From Catenovulum sediminis (GTDB lineage Bacteria > Pseudomonadota > Gammaproteobacteria > Enterobacterales > Alteromonadaceae): a DNA stretch of 64,000 nucleotides. The position numbers were made by a program, and so were the translations under genes. The notes below the pieces were generated by a model. That model was not told where the DNA came from and did no database searches. It was given only the letters and a program-made list of their open reading frames with translations. Every line of letters starts with the position of its first letter. Position 1 is the first letter of the stretch. The stretch lies in assembly GCF_040270295.1 (NCBI RefSeq), contig NZ_JBELOE010000078.1; one strand, 5' to 3'. Shown piece after piece: positions 56,098 to 64,000 of the stretch.

Positions 56098-56822
56098 AAG
56101 TGAAACTTTGCCAGCAAGTTTATATTGCGTTCATTTATCCCTTTTAAGCCAAACTTGTTATTCCAATGCACATACTCAACGCCAACAAAAAATTTCGAGG
56201 TGAGCCCCATAATGGGTGCCAAATTATATTTAAATTGTGAGGTAAAGTTTTGACTGGCCGATTTATTGTCTTTTGCATTGGTAAAATCGATAAAACCATC
56301 ATAATAAAATGGCCCGACAGGTAATGCCCAAGCCAGCGTTACCTGCATGTTATCTGAACCAAACTCGTTAAAACGGCGATATATATTTACGTTCAGAAAT
56401 TTAAAATAAGCCGGCTGAAATTTGCTACCAATACCGAATAAATAGTTGGTCATATCTTGCCCTTCACCAATAGCTGAGGTGAAATTTTTAAACTCTATCG
56501 TGCTGGCAAACGAAATATGTTTGAGCGCCGAATCTGACCAACTGAACAGGTTTATTCTAGGACTCAATTCGCCGTAAATTTCACTGTTTCCATTTTGCGA
56601 TTGCAACCGGTCGACAAACACAAAAATATCTCCCCAGTTTAAACCTGCTGCATATTCCATTGTAAAAACATCGCGTTGTTTGTCACCTATTTGATAATGT
56701 TTGCCTTTGAGCGCTGTAAGACTAAAGTCCGACCAAAGCGTTTTAGCAGACAGGGAAACGGAAATCAGCATTGTTGATATAACAAATAAATGGAATAAAA
56801 ATGAATGTACTTTATGCATCAA
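56094..56822 (-). CDS. OmpK/Tsx-like outer-membrane channel
   Basis: The protein has 242 residues with a signal peptide ending SLSA. The mature part, starting KTLWSDFSLTALKGKHYQIGDKQRDVFTMEYAAGLNWGDIFVFVDRL, matches the OmpK/Tsx nucleoside-channel family, and ends in Phe (LLAKFHF). YRRFNEFGSDNMQVTLAWALP and VGVEYVHWNNKFG are typical. It probably passes nucleosides across the outer membrane; no nucleoside catabolic gene is adjacent. Confidence 0.85.
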   Translation of the reverse strand: MMHKVHSFLFHLFVISTMLISVSLSAKTLWSDFSLTALKGKHYQIGDKQRDVFTMEYAAGLNWGDIFVFVDRLQSQNGNSEIYGELSPRINLFSWSDSALKHISFASTIEFKNFTSAIGEGQDMTNYLFGIGSKFQPAYFKFLNVNIYRRFNEFGSDNMQVTLAWALPVGPFYYDGFIDFTNAKDNKSASQNFTSQFKYNLAPIMGLTSKFFVGVEYVHWNNKFGLKGINERNINLLAKFHF

Positions 56823-56915
56823 AAATCAACCTATACCTGTTTACAGCAAGTATAGGTGATATTTTTTATTTTGGCGGTTGGTTAAACTGAGGCTGTTGAA
56901 CGATTTGTTAATTTA

Positions 56916-57890
56916 TTATCCTGCAACAATATCTAAAGCTTGCTTAAATAAGGCTGTTCCTTTTGGCATCTTGCGGGCGTTTTCACTTAAAAATCGACGC
57001 CACATTCTGGCTCTGGGCTGGCCGTTATAGAGTCCCAACATATGCCGAGCGATATGCCAAGTGGTTGCGCCAGCTTGCGTTTCTTGTTCGATATATTCAA
57101 ACATAGCCTGTACAACCAGCTCTCGTGTTATTGAATTCGCTTCAGCATCATAAATTTGCTCGTCGACCTGACTCATGATAAATGGGTTTTGATAAACAGC
57201 GCGTCCCATCATCACACCGTCAACCTGTTGTAAATGCAAATGTGCATCATCAAAAGTTTCTATACCGCCATTGATACTAATCTCTAGCTCTGGAAACTCT
57301 TGTTTAAGTTGATAGACACGTGGGTAATTTAATGGCGGAACTTCTCGGTTTTGCTTTGGACTTAACCCCTGTAACCAAGCTTTACGTGCATGCACAATAA
57401 AGTGCGTACAGCTAGCTGAAGCGACAGTATCAACAAATGTTTGTAAAAAGGCATATTCGTCTTCATCATCAATTGCAATACGGGTTTTTACCGTTACTGG
57501 TATATCGCACGCTTGCTGCATGGCCTGTATACACTTGGCGACGGTTTCAGGTTGTGCCATTAAGCAGGCTCCAAACATCCCGTTTTGTACCCTATCGGAC
57601 GGACAGCCTACATTAATATTGATCTCGTCGTAACCATATTCCTGCGCCGCCTGTGCCGCTTTCGCCATATCAACCGGATCACTCCCCCCTAGCTGTAAAA
57701 CAACCGGATGCTCAGCCTGATTAAATTTTAAATAATCACCTTTACCATAAATAATTGCGCCAGTTGTCACCATTTCTGTATATAACACGGCTTGTTTTGA
57801 CATCACGCGATAAAAATAACGGCAATGGCGATCTGTCCAATCCAGCATAGGGGCTACTGAAAAGCGGTGGTTTATTTTTGACATATTCAT
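56916..57890 (-). CDS. dusA: tRNA-dihydrouridine(20/20a) synthase
   Basis: DusA reduces uridine 20 and 20a in tRNA with a flavin. The protein has 324 residues (E. coli about 330-345). The start RFSVAPMLDWTDRHCRYFYRVMS is DusA-specific, and NVGCPSDRVQNGMFGACLM has catalytic Cys109. The C-terminal ISINGGIETFDDA and VDGVMMGRAVYQNPF are typical. It ends next to the second repeat field, on its upstream side. Confidence 0.96.
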   Translation of the reverse strand: MNMSKINHRFSVAPMLDWTDRHCRYFYRVMSKQAVLYTEMVTTGAIIYGKGDYLKFNQAEHPVVLQLGGSDPVDMAKAAQAAQEYGYDEININVGCPSDRVQNGMFGACLMAQPETVAKCIQAMQQACDIPVTVKTRIAIDDEDEYAFLQTFVDTVASASCTHFIVHARKAWLQGLSPKQNREVPPLNYPRVYQLKQEFPELEISINGGIETFDDAHLHLQQVDGVMMGRAVYQNPFIMSQVDEQIYDAEANSITRELVVQAMFEYIEQETQAGATTWHIARHMLGLYNGQPRARMWRRFLSENARKMPKGTALFKQALDIVAG

Positions 57891-57947
57891 TTACTAACTA
57901 AACCTGTTAATTTATGGGGCGACATTTTTATGTTAAACAACATTATT

Positions 57948-58650
57948 GGCGTAAACACCGACCTAATTGTCGGGCTAAAGCCGCGACCTACATTGATTTA
58001 TTGCTCGAAGCTCAAAACTCGCAGCTCGAAGCTCGTAGCTCAAATGTGGGTCGTCCTTTAGGGCGACGATGCATTTAATGTTTAGATTGTTGGCCTAAAG
58101 ACCAACCTACATCTCGGCGTAAACACCGACCTAATTGTCGGACTAAAGCCGCGACCTACATTAATTTATTGCTCGCAGCTCATAAGTTTAAACCTCATAG
58201 CTCAAAACTCGAAGCTCGAAGCTCAAAACTCGTAGCTCAAATGTGGGTCGTCCTTTAGGGCGACGATACATTTAATGTTTAGATTGTTGGCCTAAAGACC
58301 AACCTACATCTCGGCGTAAACACCGACCTAATTGTCGGGCTAAAGCCGCGACCTACATTGATTTATTGCTCGAAGCTCAAAGCTCGAAACTCGTAACTCG
58401 AAGCTCAAAACTCGCAGCTCAAATGTGGGTCGTCCTTTAGGGCGACGATGCGTTTAATGTTTAGATTGTTGGCCTAAAGACCAACCTACATCTCGGCGTA
58501 AACACCGACCTAATTGTCGGGCTAAAGCCGCGACCTACATTGATTTATTGCTCAAAGCTCGAAACTCGTAGCTCGAAGCTCGCAGCTCGAAACTCATAGC
58601 TCATAGCTCGTAGCTCGTAGCTCGTAGCTCGTAGCTCGTAGCTCATCGCT
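57948..58650. repeat. Second composite REP/heptamer field, three long units and a partial one
   Basis: Units start at 57948, 58116, 58313 and 58495 with lengths 168, 197 and 182 bp; the last is partial. Each full unit carries four hairpins: GTCGGTG/CGCCGA-like, a GGC/GCC type, a CCC/GGG-derived type and a GTTGG/CCAAC type, all with a TTTA (or TAAA on the other strand) loop. Between them lies a tract of degenerate 7-mers such as AGCTCGA, AGCTCAA, AACTCGC and AGCTCGT. Units one and three differ by 14 bp (two heptamers), and unit two adds 29 bp to unit one (four heptamers and one base). The last unit ends in five near-perfect agctcgt copies. No gene is present. Confidence 0.92.
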
Positions 58651-58657
58651 CGGCTTT

Positions 58658-59623
58658 TTATTCTTTCACCTGCTGTAAAATCGATTCCATCGTTTGCAGA
58701 CAATTATGTGTGAATTGATGGGTTACAACTGAACTTTCCAACATGCCCTGAGTTATACATTTTTCCGCTTCTGCTATTTCGTATTCAAATCCATTGACAG
58801 CAAATGGTTTGCGCACAGTCAGTTCGCTATTTTGCTTGATTAACGTGACTTGCTGTGGCTGCCAAAACATATTAGGTAGATGGATGCGTCCTTCACTGCC
58901 ATAAATATCTAATGTGTTTTCTGTCTGACAGTGGAAGTTACTGGTGAACTGTGCGAATCTTTGACCTGAGTAGCCTAAGTTTGCCATCGTCAGTTCATCG
59001 ACACCGGTTTCACCTATTTGTCCAATTGCACTGATGGTTTGAGCTTGCTCTTGCATAAGCCATTGTGCGGTTGCGACACAATATACGCCCATATCCAACA
59101 AAACACCGCCCGCCAATTCGGGGTTTAATAGCCTGTCTGTTGGATCTTTAGGGGTGTTATAGCCGAATGTCGAACGAACTAATTTAAGTTCACCGATTTG
59201 TCCTTGTCCAATCCATTCATTAACCTGTTGATATGCCGGCAAATAAAGTGACCACATGGCTTCCATTAAAAAGACACCTTGCTTTTTAGCCAGTGTAAAC
59301 AGTTCGCTCGCTTGTGCTGAAGTAACGGTCAATGGCTTTTCACACAACACTGACTTACCCGCCCTTAAACCAGCTTTAATTTGCTCGTAATGAAAATTAT
59401 GCGGTGTTGCGATATATATCGCATCTATATCCTTAGCCTCGTACAAGTTTTCATATTGTGTGTAAATAGTTGAACAATTATATTGGCTTGCAAATTGACG
59501 TGCTCGCGCTTCGTTGCGACTGGCAACCGCTTGTAATTTTCCAACAAAATCAGCAGATAATGCCTGCGCAAAACGATGTGCGATCCGACCCGGACCTATC
59601 AGCCCCCAGCGAAATTCTGACAT
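58658..59623 (-). CDS. Gfo/Idh/MocA-family oxidoreductase
   Basis: The protein has 321 residues. The Rossmann start is WGLIGPGRIAHRFAQAL, followed by AVASRNEARARQFA, IDAIYIATPHNFHYEQ and CEKPLTV (Lys of the EKP motif, catalytic in the family). The C-terminal domain has GVYCVATAQWLM. The family oxidises sugars, inositol or dihydrodiols with NAD(P); the substrate here is unknown. It lies between the repeat field and lnt. Confidence 0.88.
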   Translation of the reverse strand: MSEFRWGLIGPGRIAHRFAQALSADFVGKLQAVASRNEARARQFASQYNCSTIYTQYENLYEAKDIDAIYIATPHNFHYEQIKAGLRAGKSVLCEKPLTVTSAQASELFTLAKKQGVFLMEAMWSLYLPAYQQVNEWIGQGQIGELKLVRSTFGYNTPKDPTDRLLNPELAGGVLLDMGVYCVATAQWLMQEQAQTISAIGQIGETGVDELTMANLGYSGQRFAQFTSNFHCQTENTLDIYGSEGRIHLPNMFWQPQQVTLIKQNSELTVRKPFAVNGFEYEIAEAEKCITQGMLESSVVTHQFTHNCLQTMESILQQVKE

Positions 59624-59679
59624 AATGGCTCTATTTATAAATTCGAAGTAACCTCATTCTGCACGAATTGACTGCAAAC

Positions 59680-61284
59680 TCAAGCCGAACAGTTATTACT
59701 TTGCTTTTGTTGTTTGGGTTGTTGAGTGCGCTTTTTAACCCAAAAAATAACAGCTAACAAGTTAATCAACGCTAAAAACCATGCGATGCTATCACCATAT
59801 TGGCGATACCAGGTCATCTTATGCCTCACTGGCAAAGTATACTGTAATACGGCTTCTTCAAACTGCGGTGCACGCGCTGTTATTTTGCCATGCTCGTTAA
59901 TGACAGCAGTAATACCCGTATTAGTTACCCGCACTACAGGTATGCCTAACTCTAACGCTCTCATTCTAGCAATTTCTAAATGCTGATGCGGGCCATGCGA
60001 GCGGCCAAACCATGCGTCATTGCTTACGGTTAGAATAAAGTCTGTATTTTCCTTTAAGTTATCGCGTACCTGCCTTGGAAATACGATTTCATAACATAAA
60101 GCTGCCATAATATTAAAGCCACTGGCTTTTAAATCTGGCTGAATATACTCACCCCGATTAAAAGATGAATAAGGCAAATCAAATATCGGTGCTAATTGTC
60201 GTAGCCATTGTTCAAAAGGGACATACTCACCAATGGGTAATAAATGATGTTTGTTATATCGATTCTCATGCCCATGAAAGTATAACGCGCTATTTTGCGT
60301 TTTTTCGTACTGACCTAAAACAATTAAACTATTATAAAACTCACCACTATCAGGTTGATAGTTAATAATTCCGCTGATCACGGATGTTTGATTGTAAATG
60401 GCTGCTTGATCCAAATTAGTCAAATAATCCTGCGCACTTGGCTCAATCGCGGGAATTGCTGCTTCCGGCCAGATAATAATGTCAGATTCTGAATAGTATG
60501 GTCGGCTCAAATCTTGATATTTAAGCATGGTTGGCCATAAAAATTCTGGTTGCCAACGATTTTCTTGTTTGATATTACCCTGCACTAAAGTCAGACGAAC
60601 CTGTTTTTCTGCGTTTTTCTGTGAAGTTAGATTATCGCCACCCAGTATAGAAACTGATGATGTCATAAAAGACATCGTCATTAAAACGACCACTGTGGAT
60701 GACAGACTCGCAATGGCTATTTTTAATTTTTTCTCAGCCAGCAAAAATACCAAGAGGGTCGCACACAATACCAGTAAAAAACTCAATCCGGTTTCACCGA
60801 CATACGGCACCAGTACAGAAAAAGGTCCATCAATTTGACTGTAGCCTAACGATAACCAAGGAAATCCAGTTAATACAAAACTGCGCAAATACTCAAAAAT
60901 CAGCCAAAAAGTCGGTAATAAAAACCACATCTTTTTATCGACTTTACACATTAAATAACGTGTTACTGCAATTGCAGCACTAAAGTATAAAGCCAGATAA
61001 GCAGCCAGCAGTAAAATCATGCCGACAGACGCAGCTAGAGGCATACCGCCAAATTGCGCAAGACTGACATGTATCCAACTCAGCCCGACGCTAAACCAAC
61101 CGAGAGAAAAGAAAAAAGCATGACGAATAGCAGGTTTAAAATCAGCCTGATAACACAGGTATAAAAAAGCAGGGAGCGTTAAAAAAACCAGCCAATATTG
61201 GCTGTAAGGTGCAAATGCGAGTGTGCCACTACATCCTAATAAAAATAAGAATGCACTTAGCCACCACGCATTGACCGTTTTCAA
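59680..61284 (-). CDS. lnt: Apolipoprotein N-acyltransferase
   Basis: Lnt adds the third acyl chain to lipoproteins in the inner membrane. The protein has 534 residues (E. coli 512), with an N-terminal membrane region (about 1-210) and a nitrilase-like domain (about 228-495). The catalytic triad is Glu274 (IIWPEAAIP), Lys345 (NRYNKHHLLP) and Cys397 (ALCYE). The start overlaps corC by 4 bp. The short Gln/Lys-rich tail after the last membrane segment (about 520-534) is probably not functional. Confidence 0.96.
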   Translation of the reverse strand: MKTVNAWWLSAFLFLLGCSGTLAFAPYSQYWLVFLTLPAFLYLCYQADFKPAIRHAFFFSLGWFSVGLSWIHVSLAQFGGMPLAASVGMILLLAAYLALYFSAAIAVTRYLMCKVDKKMWFLLPTFWLIFEYLRSFVLTGFPWLSLGYSQIDGPFSVLVPYVGETGLSFLLVLCATLLVFLLAEKKLKIAIASLSSTVVVLMTMSFMTSSVSILGGDNLTSQKNAEKQVRLTLVQGNIKQENRWQPEFLWPTMLKYQDLSRPYYSESDIIIWPEAAIPAIEPSAQDYLTNLDQAAIYNQTSVISGIINYQPDSGEFYNSLIVLGQYEKTQNSALYFHGHENRYNKHHLLPIGEYVPFEQWLRQLAPIFDLPYSSFNRGEYIQPDLKASGFNIMAALCYEIVFPRQVRDNLKENTDFILTVSNDAWFGRSHGPHQHLEIARMRALELGIPVVRVTNTGITAVINEHGKITARAPQFEEAVLQYTLPVRHKMTWYRQYGDSIAWFLALINLLAVIFWVKKRTQQPKQQKQSNNCSA

Positions 61285-62159
61285 ATCACAGAGTCCTTTG
61301 TTTCATCTGAATCACGTGGCATCGTCATTTGCAACTGATTGATACGCCGACCATCACAACTAACAACTTTAAAATTATAACCATTGACGTCAATTGACTC
61401 ACCTTTGGCTGGTAGATGGCCAAATGCCTGGGTAACCAGTCCACCAATTGTATCTATATCATCTGAGCGCCAGTTGGTTTTAAAATACTCGTTAAATTCT
61501 TCTATTTCAGTTAATGCATTGACCGCATAAACATAGGTAGTCACCTTACGAATATCTTCTGGTTCAATAATATCGTGTTCATCTTCAATTTCGCCGACGA
61601 TCAATTCTAGGATATCTTCAATTGTCACCAAGCCTGACACACTGCCAAACTCATCGATAACAATCGCCATATGATATCTTTCTTTGCGGAAGTCTTTGAG
61701 CAGGATATCTAATCGTTTGCTTTCAGGGATCACGACCGCTGGGCGCAATAAATCTTGAAAGCTAAAATTATCAAAACCGTTATGGTAGACATACGCCAAC
61801 AAATCTTTGGCTAATAAGATGCCTTCTATATGATCTTTATCTTCGCAAATAACCGGGAAACGGCTATGCGCTGACTCAATCATTAGAGGTAAAAATTCTT
61901 CGACAGGTTGCGATCTTTCGATCGTAACCATGTGTGATCTGGGGATCATCACATCTCTTACACGCATCTCGGCAATATCCAATACGCCGTCAATCATATC
62001 CTTAGTATCGTTATCGATCAGAGCTCGCTCTGCCGCCTCTTCGAATACTTCGTGTAAGTCTTCTCTACTTCTCGGTTCTCCAGCAAACATTTGCCCTAGC
62101 TTATCTAGCCAAGATTTTGCTTGAGAACCGTTGCTAGAGTGAGGATTTTCTTCGCTCAT
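61281..62159 (-). CDS. corC: CorC/HlyC-family CBS protein
   Basis: The protein has 292 residues, full length. Two CBS domains span about 70-190 (VRDVMIPRSHMVTIERSQ, HSRFPVICEDKDHIEGILLAKDLL, HMAIVIDEFGSVSGLVTIEDILELIVGEIEDEHD), and a CorC_HlyC domain spans about 205-285. Known as YbeX in the conserved operon, it is linked to ribosome and magnesium/cobalt functions. It overlaps lnt and follows ybeY by 20 bp. Confidence 0.95.
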   Translation of the reverse strand: MSEENPHSSNGSQAKSWLDKLGQMFAGEPRSREDLHEVFEEAAERALIDNDTKDMIDGVLDIAEMRVRDVMIPRSHMVTIERSQPVEEFLPLMIESAHSRFPVICEDKDHIEGILLAKDLLAYVYHNGFDNFSFQDLLRPAVVIPESKRLDILLKDFRKERYHMAIVIDEFGSVSGLVTIEDILELIVGEIEDEHDIIEPEDIRKVTTYVYAVNALTEIEEFNEYFKTNWRSDDIDTIGGLVTQAFGHLPAKGESIDVNGYNFKVVSCDGRRINQLQMTMPRDSDETKDSVI

Positions 62160-62179
62160 ACAGGCATTTTCTCATTCAT

Positions 62180-62677
62180 TCAGGAACTGTTAGTGTCTTC
62201 AACTTTATAGGGATCGTCAAACCCTAATTGCGATAAAATACGCCTTTCCATGTTTTCCATGATTTGCGCTTCATCGTCAGTTATATGGTCATAGCCCAAT
62301 AAATGCAAGCACCCATGCACAACCATATGTGCCCAATGGCTTGTTTCACTTTTACTTTGCGCTTTTGCTTCTTCACGTACGACATCTGCACAGATCACTA
62401 AATCACCAATTAAGGGAAAAGTTTGCGTAATGCCAGGCGGTGCTTCAAACGGAAAAGATAACACATTGGTAGGTTTGTTTTTGCCACGATATTGGTTGTT
62501 GAGTACTTGGCTCTCATCTGATTCAACTAATCGTATAGAAAGTTCAGTTAGCGCATCACCGCGTTCTAGTAACGCAGCTTGCGCCCACAACAAAAAGTCT
62601 GCATTAGATGGGACGTCTCCCTGACAAGCAATCTGTAAATCTAAATCAAGTGCTATACGAGAAACATCTAAAGTCAT
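62180..62677 (-). CDS. ybeY: Endoribonuclease YbeY
   Basis: YbeY processes rRNA and takes part in 16S 3' maturation. The protein has 165 residues from ATG 62677, with the zinc motif HGCLHLLGYDH (H-x3-H-x5-H). RGKNKPTNVLSFPFE is typical. I chose 62677 rather than upstream ATGs that would overlap ybeZ; it starts right after the ybeZ stop (TAATATG). The operon order matches other gammaproteobacteria. Confidence 0.96.
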   Translation of the reverse strand: MTLDVSRIALDLDLQIACQGDVPSNADFLLWAQAALLERGDALTELSIRLVESDESQVLNNQYRGKNKPTNVLSFPFEAPPGITQTFPLIGDLVICADVVREEAKAQSKSETSHWAHMVVHGCLHLLGYDHITDDEAQIMENMERRILSQLGFDDPYKVEDTNSS

Positions 62678-62678
62678 A

Positions 62679-63704
62679 TTAATCAACTTGAGTATTTTTT
62701 TCCGCAATTTTCTTACGCTGTTGAACTTCATCCCAACGTTCATAAGCATCCACGACTCGTTGTACAACAGGATGGCGGACAACATCGTGCGAACGGAAAA
62801 AATTAAAACTGATATCTTCTACATCCTGTAATACTTCAACCGCATGCCGCAAACCTGACTTTTGCCCTTTGGGCAAGTCAATCTGCGTAATATCACCGGT
62901 AATAACCGCTTTGGAGTTAAAACCAATGCGTGTTAAGAACATTTTCATTTGTTCTATTGTGGTATTTTGACTCTCATCCAAAATAATAAAAGCATCATTT
63001 AAGGTTCGACCACGCATGTAAGCTAGAGGGGCAATTTCAATTACACTGCGCTCAATTAATCGCTCAACCTTTTCAAAACCCAACATTTCAAATAATGCAT
63101 CATACAATGGACGTAAATAGGGATCGACCTTTTGGCTTAAGTCGCCGGGTAAAAAGCCCAGTTTTTCACCGGCTTCAACCGCAGGACGCGTTAATAAAAT
63201 TCGGCGTACTTCTTGCCTTTCTAAAGCATCTACTGCACAAGCAACCGCTAAATAGGTTTTACCCGTCCCTGCCGGCCCCACCCCAAAACAGATATCATTG
63301 GTTAATACATTGTGCACATATTTACTTTGATTTGGGTTTCTTGGCTTAATCACACCACGTTTGGTTTTAATAAAGGCTTCTTTGCCAATATCACCATCAT
63401 CTGTGTTTTGCTCTAAAACTTTTAATTCCTGAATAGCCAAATGAACTTGTTCTGAATCGAGCTCTGTGGCTTTACCCTTAACAATTTGAGTCTCTACGTA
63501 TAGCTTATGCAGTAGCTCTGCAACTGGCAAAATAACCGGTTTTTTACCGGTTATTTTAAACTCATTATCACGATAACTGAGCTCGACACCTAAACGGCGT
63601 TCAATTAACTTTAGGTTATCATCAAAAGGGCCACACAAACTGGCTAACCGAAAGCGGTCAGCCGGTTCTAAAAATATTTCTATCGATTCTATCTGACTAC
63701 TCAA
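62679..63704 (-). CDS. ybeZ: PhoH-family ATPase YbeZ
   Basis: The protein has 341 residues, full length for YbeZ. Walker A is GVGPAGTGKTYLAVACA (about 142-158), Walker B is AFIILDESQNTT (about 230-241), with the KMFLTRIGFNSKAVITGDITQIDLPKGQKSGL block. It is an RNA-linked ATPase that partners YbeY. It lies between miaB and ybeY on the same strand. Confidence 0.96.
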   Translation of the reverse strand: MSSQIESIEIFLEPADRFRLASLCGPFDDNLKLIERRLGVELSYRDNEFKITGKKPVILPVAELLHKLYVETQIVKGKATELDSEQVHLAIQELKVLEQNTDDGDIGKEAFIKTKRGVIKPRNPNQSKYVHNVLTNDICFGVGPAGTGKTYLAVACAVDALERQEVRRILLTRPAVEAGEKLGFLPGDLSQKVDPYLRPLYDALFEMLGFEKVERLIERSVIEIAPLAYMRGRTLNDAFIILDESQNTTIEQMKMFLTRIGFNSKAVITGDITQIDLPKGQKSGLRHAVEVLQDVEDISFNFFRSHDVVRHPVVQRVVDAYERWDEVQQRKKIAEKNTQVD

Positions 63705-63735
63705 AAATTATTGTCCTCAAATTATTCAACTGGGC

Positions 63736-64000
63736 TTATGGTGTAAAAACACCTACACCCGATTCATCTACTTGCTCTTGTTTACGCGCGAGTATTTGCG
63801 CAGGCGCGGTTGCAACACGCAAATTCATCTCTGCTTCGCTACGAATTAATTCACCGCGCAAAGAGTTAGAAAACACATCAACAATATTTACATCAACAAA
63901 CTGACCAATCACTGTATGCGGGCCTTCAAAATTCACCACACGATTATTTTCAGTACGGCCACAAAGCTCCATTGGATTCTTTTTAGATGGACCTTCAACC
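63736..64000 (-). CDS. miaB: tRNA 2-methylthiotransferase MiaB, C-terminal part (cut by window edge)
   Basis: The visible 87 or so residues are the C-terminal end of MiaB: GPSKKNPMELCGRTENNRVVNF, then a TRAM domain (GQFVDVNIVDVFSNSLRGELIRSEAEMNLRVA) and GVGVFTP. MiaB adds a methylthio group to i6A37 in tRNA. The start and radical-SAM core lie outside the window. The gene is first in the miaB-ybeZ-ybeY-corC-lnt order. Confidence 0.93.
   Translation of the reverse strand, partial: VEGPSKKNPMELCGRTENNRVVNFEGPHTVIGQFVDVNIVDVFSNSLRGELIRSEAEMNLRVATAPAQILARKQEQVDESGVGVFTP

Noticed and set aside
62678..62785. N-terminal extension of YbeY
   Set aside because: It would overlap the end of ybeZ by about 100 bp; the ATG at 62677 fits the family start and the operon spacing.

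Overview
The window looks like chromosome of a marine gammaproteobacterium of the Alteromonadales, probably near Catenovulum, Paraglaciecola or Alteromonas. The evidence is the AT-rich base composition, typical gammaproteobacterial operons (miaB-ybeZ-ybeY-corC-lnt, epd-pgk, yejABEF, pyrE-rph), a MetJ-type operator before metK, and an algal-polysaccharide style group (sulfatase, DUF5060 glycosidase, FG-GAP lipoprotein, PhoD-like phosphatase). The species name is inference. No rRNA operon, prophage, CRISPR array or intact insertion sequence was seen. One tRNA gene is present (Arg, CCT anticodon).

Layout. 1-2029: a dense field of REP-like hairpins (GTAG head, TTTA loop) joined by degenerate 7-bp repeats, around one YbeL-like zinc-ribbon gene. 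2030-7427: a nitrogen island with a PP2C/Ser-Thr kinase fusion, a formate/nitrite-type channel, cyanase and a divergent PAS-AAA+ sigma-54 activator; a well-formed -24/-12 promoter lies before cyanase. 7428-10692: a DUF1059-like protein, an AlkC-like DNA glycosylase and an SdiA-regulated type lipoprotein. 10898-16803: central metabolism (pgk, epd, tkt on the minus strand, metK divergent). 17044-24530: a flagellar-rod-like small protein, a CJM1_0395-type metalloprotease, pldA, pyrE, rph, moaE, a YfaZ-like porin, Tas-like reductase and a class V aminotransferase. 24574-30600: SprT-like, SapC, rlmA, mutH, a periplasmic solute-binding protein, an HDOD protein and pabA/trpG.

30824-38738: the polysaccharide-linked group, in which the sulfatase appears to have lost its middle. 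38836-44423: yejABEF peptide importer. 44594-47961: a diguanylate cyclase with a periplasmic sensor, convergent with a small PstS-like protein and an outer-membrane barrel. 48040-49227: trpS and tRNA-Arg. 49370-56097: an overlapping six-gene membrane operon (UPF0104, GT2, two GT39-type transferases, two PAP2 phosphatases) that looks like a polyprenyl-phosphate sugar or lipid A decoration pathway. 56094-57890: an OmpK/Tsx-type channel and dusA. 57948-58650: a second REP/heptamer field. 58658-64000: a Gfo/Idh oxidoreductase and the lnt-corC-ybeY-ybeZ-miaB operon, with miaB cut by the window edge.

The least ordinary points are: the composite REP-plus-heptamer repeats, whose unit lengths differ almost exactly in steps of 7 bp and one of which abuts a ribosome binding site; the sigma-54 control of a cyanase/nitrite-channel operon next to a kinase-phosphatase fusion; an epd gene with no ATG, GTG or TTG start; and a sulfatase joined across a missing centre.
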